From: UBA4408 sp002389785
Lineage (GTDB): Bacteria > Bacteroidota > Bacteroidia > UBA4408
Reading direction: 5' to 3'
Assembly: GCA_035438985.1 (NCBI GenBank)
Contig: DAORJK010000012.1
Location: 36,121 to 100,120, forward strand
Length of the DNA: 64,000 nucleotides
Made by a program: the position numbers and the translations under genes. This document shows, piece after piece, positions 62,736 through 64,000 of the stretch; within the stretch, counting starts at the first letter, position 1, and every line of letters starts with the position of its first letter. The notes under the pieces were generated by a model. The model was given only the letters and a program-made list of their open reading frames with translations. It searched no databases and was not told where the DNA came from.

Positions 62736-62830
62736 ATTTTTTGGTTTATTTTTATATTTCTTGCAAGGATATCGAAAGCTGTATAATGCTTGGGAGTCGA
62801 TGAAAGAACTTTTATTTTATTTATTTCTAA

Positions 62831-63730
62831 TTATCCAACAATTAAACTACGGATGTGATTAATTTTTTCAGTAATTACTTTTAACTGTGCTTCTGTGATA
62901 ACTACTTCCGATTTACTATTGATGGTTGTAACTTTGTTGGTTACATCAGTGGTGGGAGCAACAAAGGTGTATTTTTGTTCAATTCCATCAAAATCATAAG
63001 CTAAATCGATTAACGCATCCACAAATTCGGTGTATTCAGGTTGCTGATAATAAGGAGTTAAAAGTTTGATTAAATTATCGAGTGAAGATTTTTGCTCTCC
63101 AATACGATTGGCAATTTCCTGATTGGGTTTTGCTTTAACTAAACTCGTTGTAAAATATAAGCTTTCAACCCATCCACCTGCTATTATCAATGCACTTACA
63201 TCTGTTCTTTCATTGTCTTTAAGATATGAATCACTAGCTCTGTAAGCAGCAGAAGTCATACCTAATAAAGAATCCCTGTTTGCTAAATTCCCTTCAAAGC
63301 GTTTCATTAAGGATGCATCAAATGCACCTGAAACCCCGATATCATCTGCTAGTTTTTTTACTACTTTTAAATATCCGATTGCATCCTGAGGTTGTTCGTA
63401 AATTGTTACATAACCTAAATCAGCACCGTATACGCCAAGGTTTAATGCCTTTTTGTAGTTGGTCGAATAAGTTGTGCTTTTACTTGCAGCATTCAAAATG
63501 TCTTTGGTGTAATTGGCGCCCAACTTTTTTAATAAAAGTGAGGTTTCAATTGGTGAAGGAATACTGAACAAAGCTCCATTCACATTCACAAGGTTAGTTT
63601 TAGTACTGTCTACAGCAACTACATCCTCGCTACTCTTTTCTTTGTCGCCACCACCACAGCTATAAAATGTTATAGCGGGAACTGCCAACAAAAATGCTAA
63701 TTTCCTGATGTGTAATTTTTTAAGTGTCAT
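62831..63730 (-). CDS. Putative lipoprotein, helical, unknown function
   Basis: The 299-residue protein has a lipobox at FYSCGGGD, so it should be a lipoprotein, probably of the periplasmic or outer-membrane leaflet. The mature chain is mostly helical, with segments such as PSPIETSLLLKKLGANYTKD, YIKVVKKLADDIGV-like and AEYTEFVDALIDLAYDFDGI-like helices, ending IVG. The family is common in Bacteroidota, but I do not know a function. The last residues contain a threonine/valine-rich repeat (TDVTNKVTTINSKSEVV). It is the last gene before the right edge on this strand. Confidence 0.78.
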   Translation of the reverse strand: MTLKKLHIRKLAFLLAVPAITFYSCGGGDKEKSSEDVVAVDSTKTNLVNVNGALFSIPSPIETSLLLKKLGANYTKDILNAASKSTTYSTNYKKALNLGVYGADLGYVTIYEQPQDAIGYLKVVKKLADDIGVSGAFDASLMKRFEGNLANRDSLLGMTSAAYRASDSYLKDNERTDVSALIIAGGWVESLYFTTSLVKAKPNQEIANRIGEQKSSLDNLIKLLTPYYQQPEYTEFVDALIDLAYDFDGIEQKYTFVAPTTDVTNKVTTINSKSEVVITEAQLKVITEKINHIRSLIVG

Positions 63731-63946
63731 ATCAAAGAATGATTTTTGTTTTAGTAATTAGGGTGCAAGTAATGAAAAAATATTTAATTGTCAAAATAAA
63801 AATAGGTGTAAACGAATATTCAACTTTTCGACCTGTTTTACAAAGTTGTAAACAACAATTCCAGTTAAATTCATTAAACTAGAATTACTTTTAAGAATCT
63901 TTAATCGACTTAAAGTGATCGATAATCACTCGCAAAACATTCATTA

Positions 63947-64000
63947 TGTAACGTCCTAGAATAAGTTGACGGATTTTTATTTAATCCCGGTTGCCTCAGG
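63947..64000. other. Possible mobile-element end or 3' gene end at the right edge
   Basis: From 63947 the sequence begins TGTAACGTCC and continues with GTTGAC at 63965-63970, reminiscent of IS3-group (IS150-like) ends, which begin TGTACTG-CC with GTTGAC further in. On the minus strand a frame reads to a stop at 63977-63979, preceded by PEATGIK, which could be the end of a gene beyond the edge. Neither reading can be confirmed here. Confidence 0.3.

Noticed and set aside
1..64000. tRNA, rRNA or a replication origin
   Set aside because: I scanned the intergenic regions for cloverleaf-like pairing, rRNA-like stretches and DnaA-box clusters and saw none; a short A-rich gap before gyrA is not an origin. 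A proper tRNA search could still find something I missed.

Overview
The window is AT-rich chromosomal DNA from a free-living member of the Bacteroidota, probably of the Flavobacteriales/Chitinophagales kind. The main clues are several secreted proteins with type IX secretion (T9SS) C-terminal sorting domains, one gliding-motility-type (type B) C-terminal domain, DUF5686 and GIN-domain envelope proteins, start codons preceded by A-rich tracts instead of Shine-Dalgarno sites, and TAnnTTTG promoter boxes typical of the phylum. I see no rRNA, tRNA, CRISPR array or complete insertion sequence. The genes are mostly core chromosomal genes with accessory surface proteins between them.

Layout. 1-2727 (minus) is a secreted PHP-domain protein whose C-terminus lies beyond the left edge. 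2803-4313 holds a LuxC-type acyl-CoA reductase divergent from a dicluster ferredoxin. 4432-11330 has clpC (minus), then gyrA, a secreted TPR protein and a small exported protein (plus). 11468-11722 is a cluster of palindromic intergenic repeats. 11738-17413 has lon, a 3-hydroxybutyryl-CoA dehydrogenase, a SiaB/SiaC kinase-substrate pair and a methyltransferase. 17445-27226 is the surface-protein region: a ~2520-residue modular protein with seven ~245-residue repeats and a NodB-like deacetylase domain, divergent from a PKD-containing type B T9SS cargo. 27302-31393 has an AlaDH/saccharopine-dehydrogenase-like enzyme, a lipid kinase, a GNAT fusion protein and gcvT.

31736-42027 is dominated by membrane and envelope genes: mutL, two tandem rhomboids, an exo/endonuclease/phosphatase-family protein, a PagL-like lipid A deacylase, a GIN-domain lipoprotein, an LTA-synthase-like transferase, a lipoprotein and a third rhomboid. 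42205-46744 has a C45-type autoproteolytic hydrolase overlapping a DUF5686 outer-membrane protein, then acpS. 46816-50282 is a respiratory operon (ctaB, two subunit III-like genes, subunit IV, SCO) serving assembly of a haem-copper oxidase whose subunits I and II are not here. 50369-63730 holds two more T9SS cargo proteins, an M28 peptidase with a PDZ domain, a TolB-like propeller, a TPR-adenylate cyclase, an unusual ABC transporter with an N-terminal TerB-like region and a large extracytoplasmic insert, and small exported proteins of unknown role.

Points of most interest: the 62-bp repeat array beside lon, the giant repeat-bearing deacetylase-like surface protein, the SiaB/SiaC pair without SiaA/SiaD, the hybrid ABC transporter, the degenerate MutL nuclease motif, and a possible insertion-sequence end at the right edge. 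All family assignments come from reading motifs by eye and have not been tested by database search.
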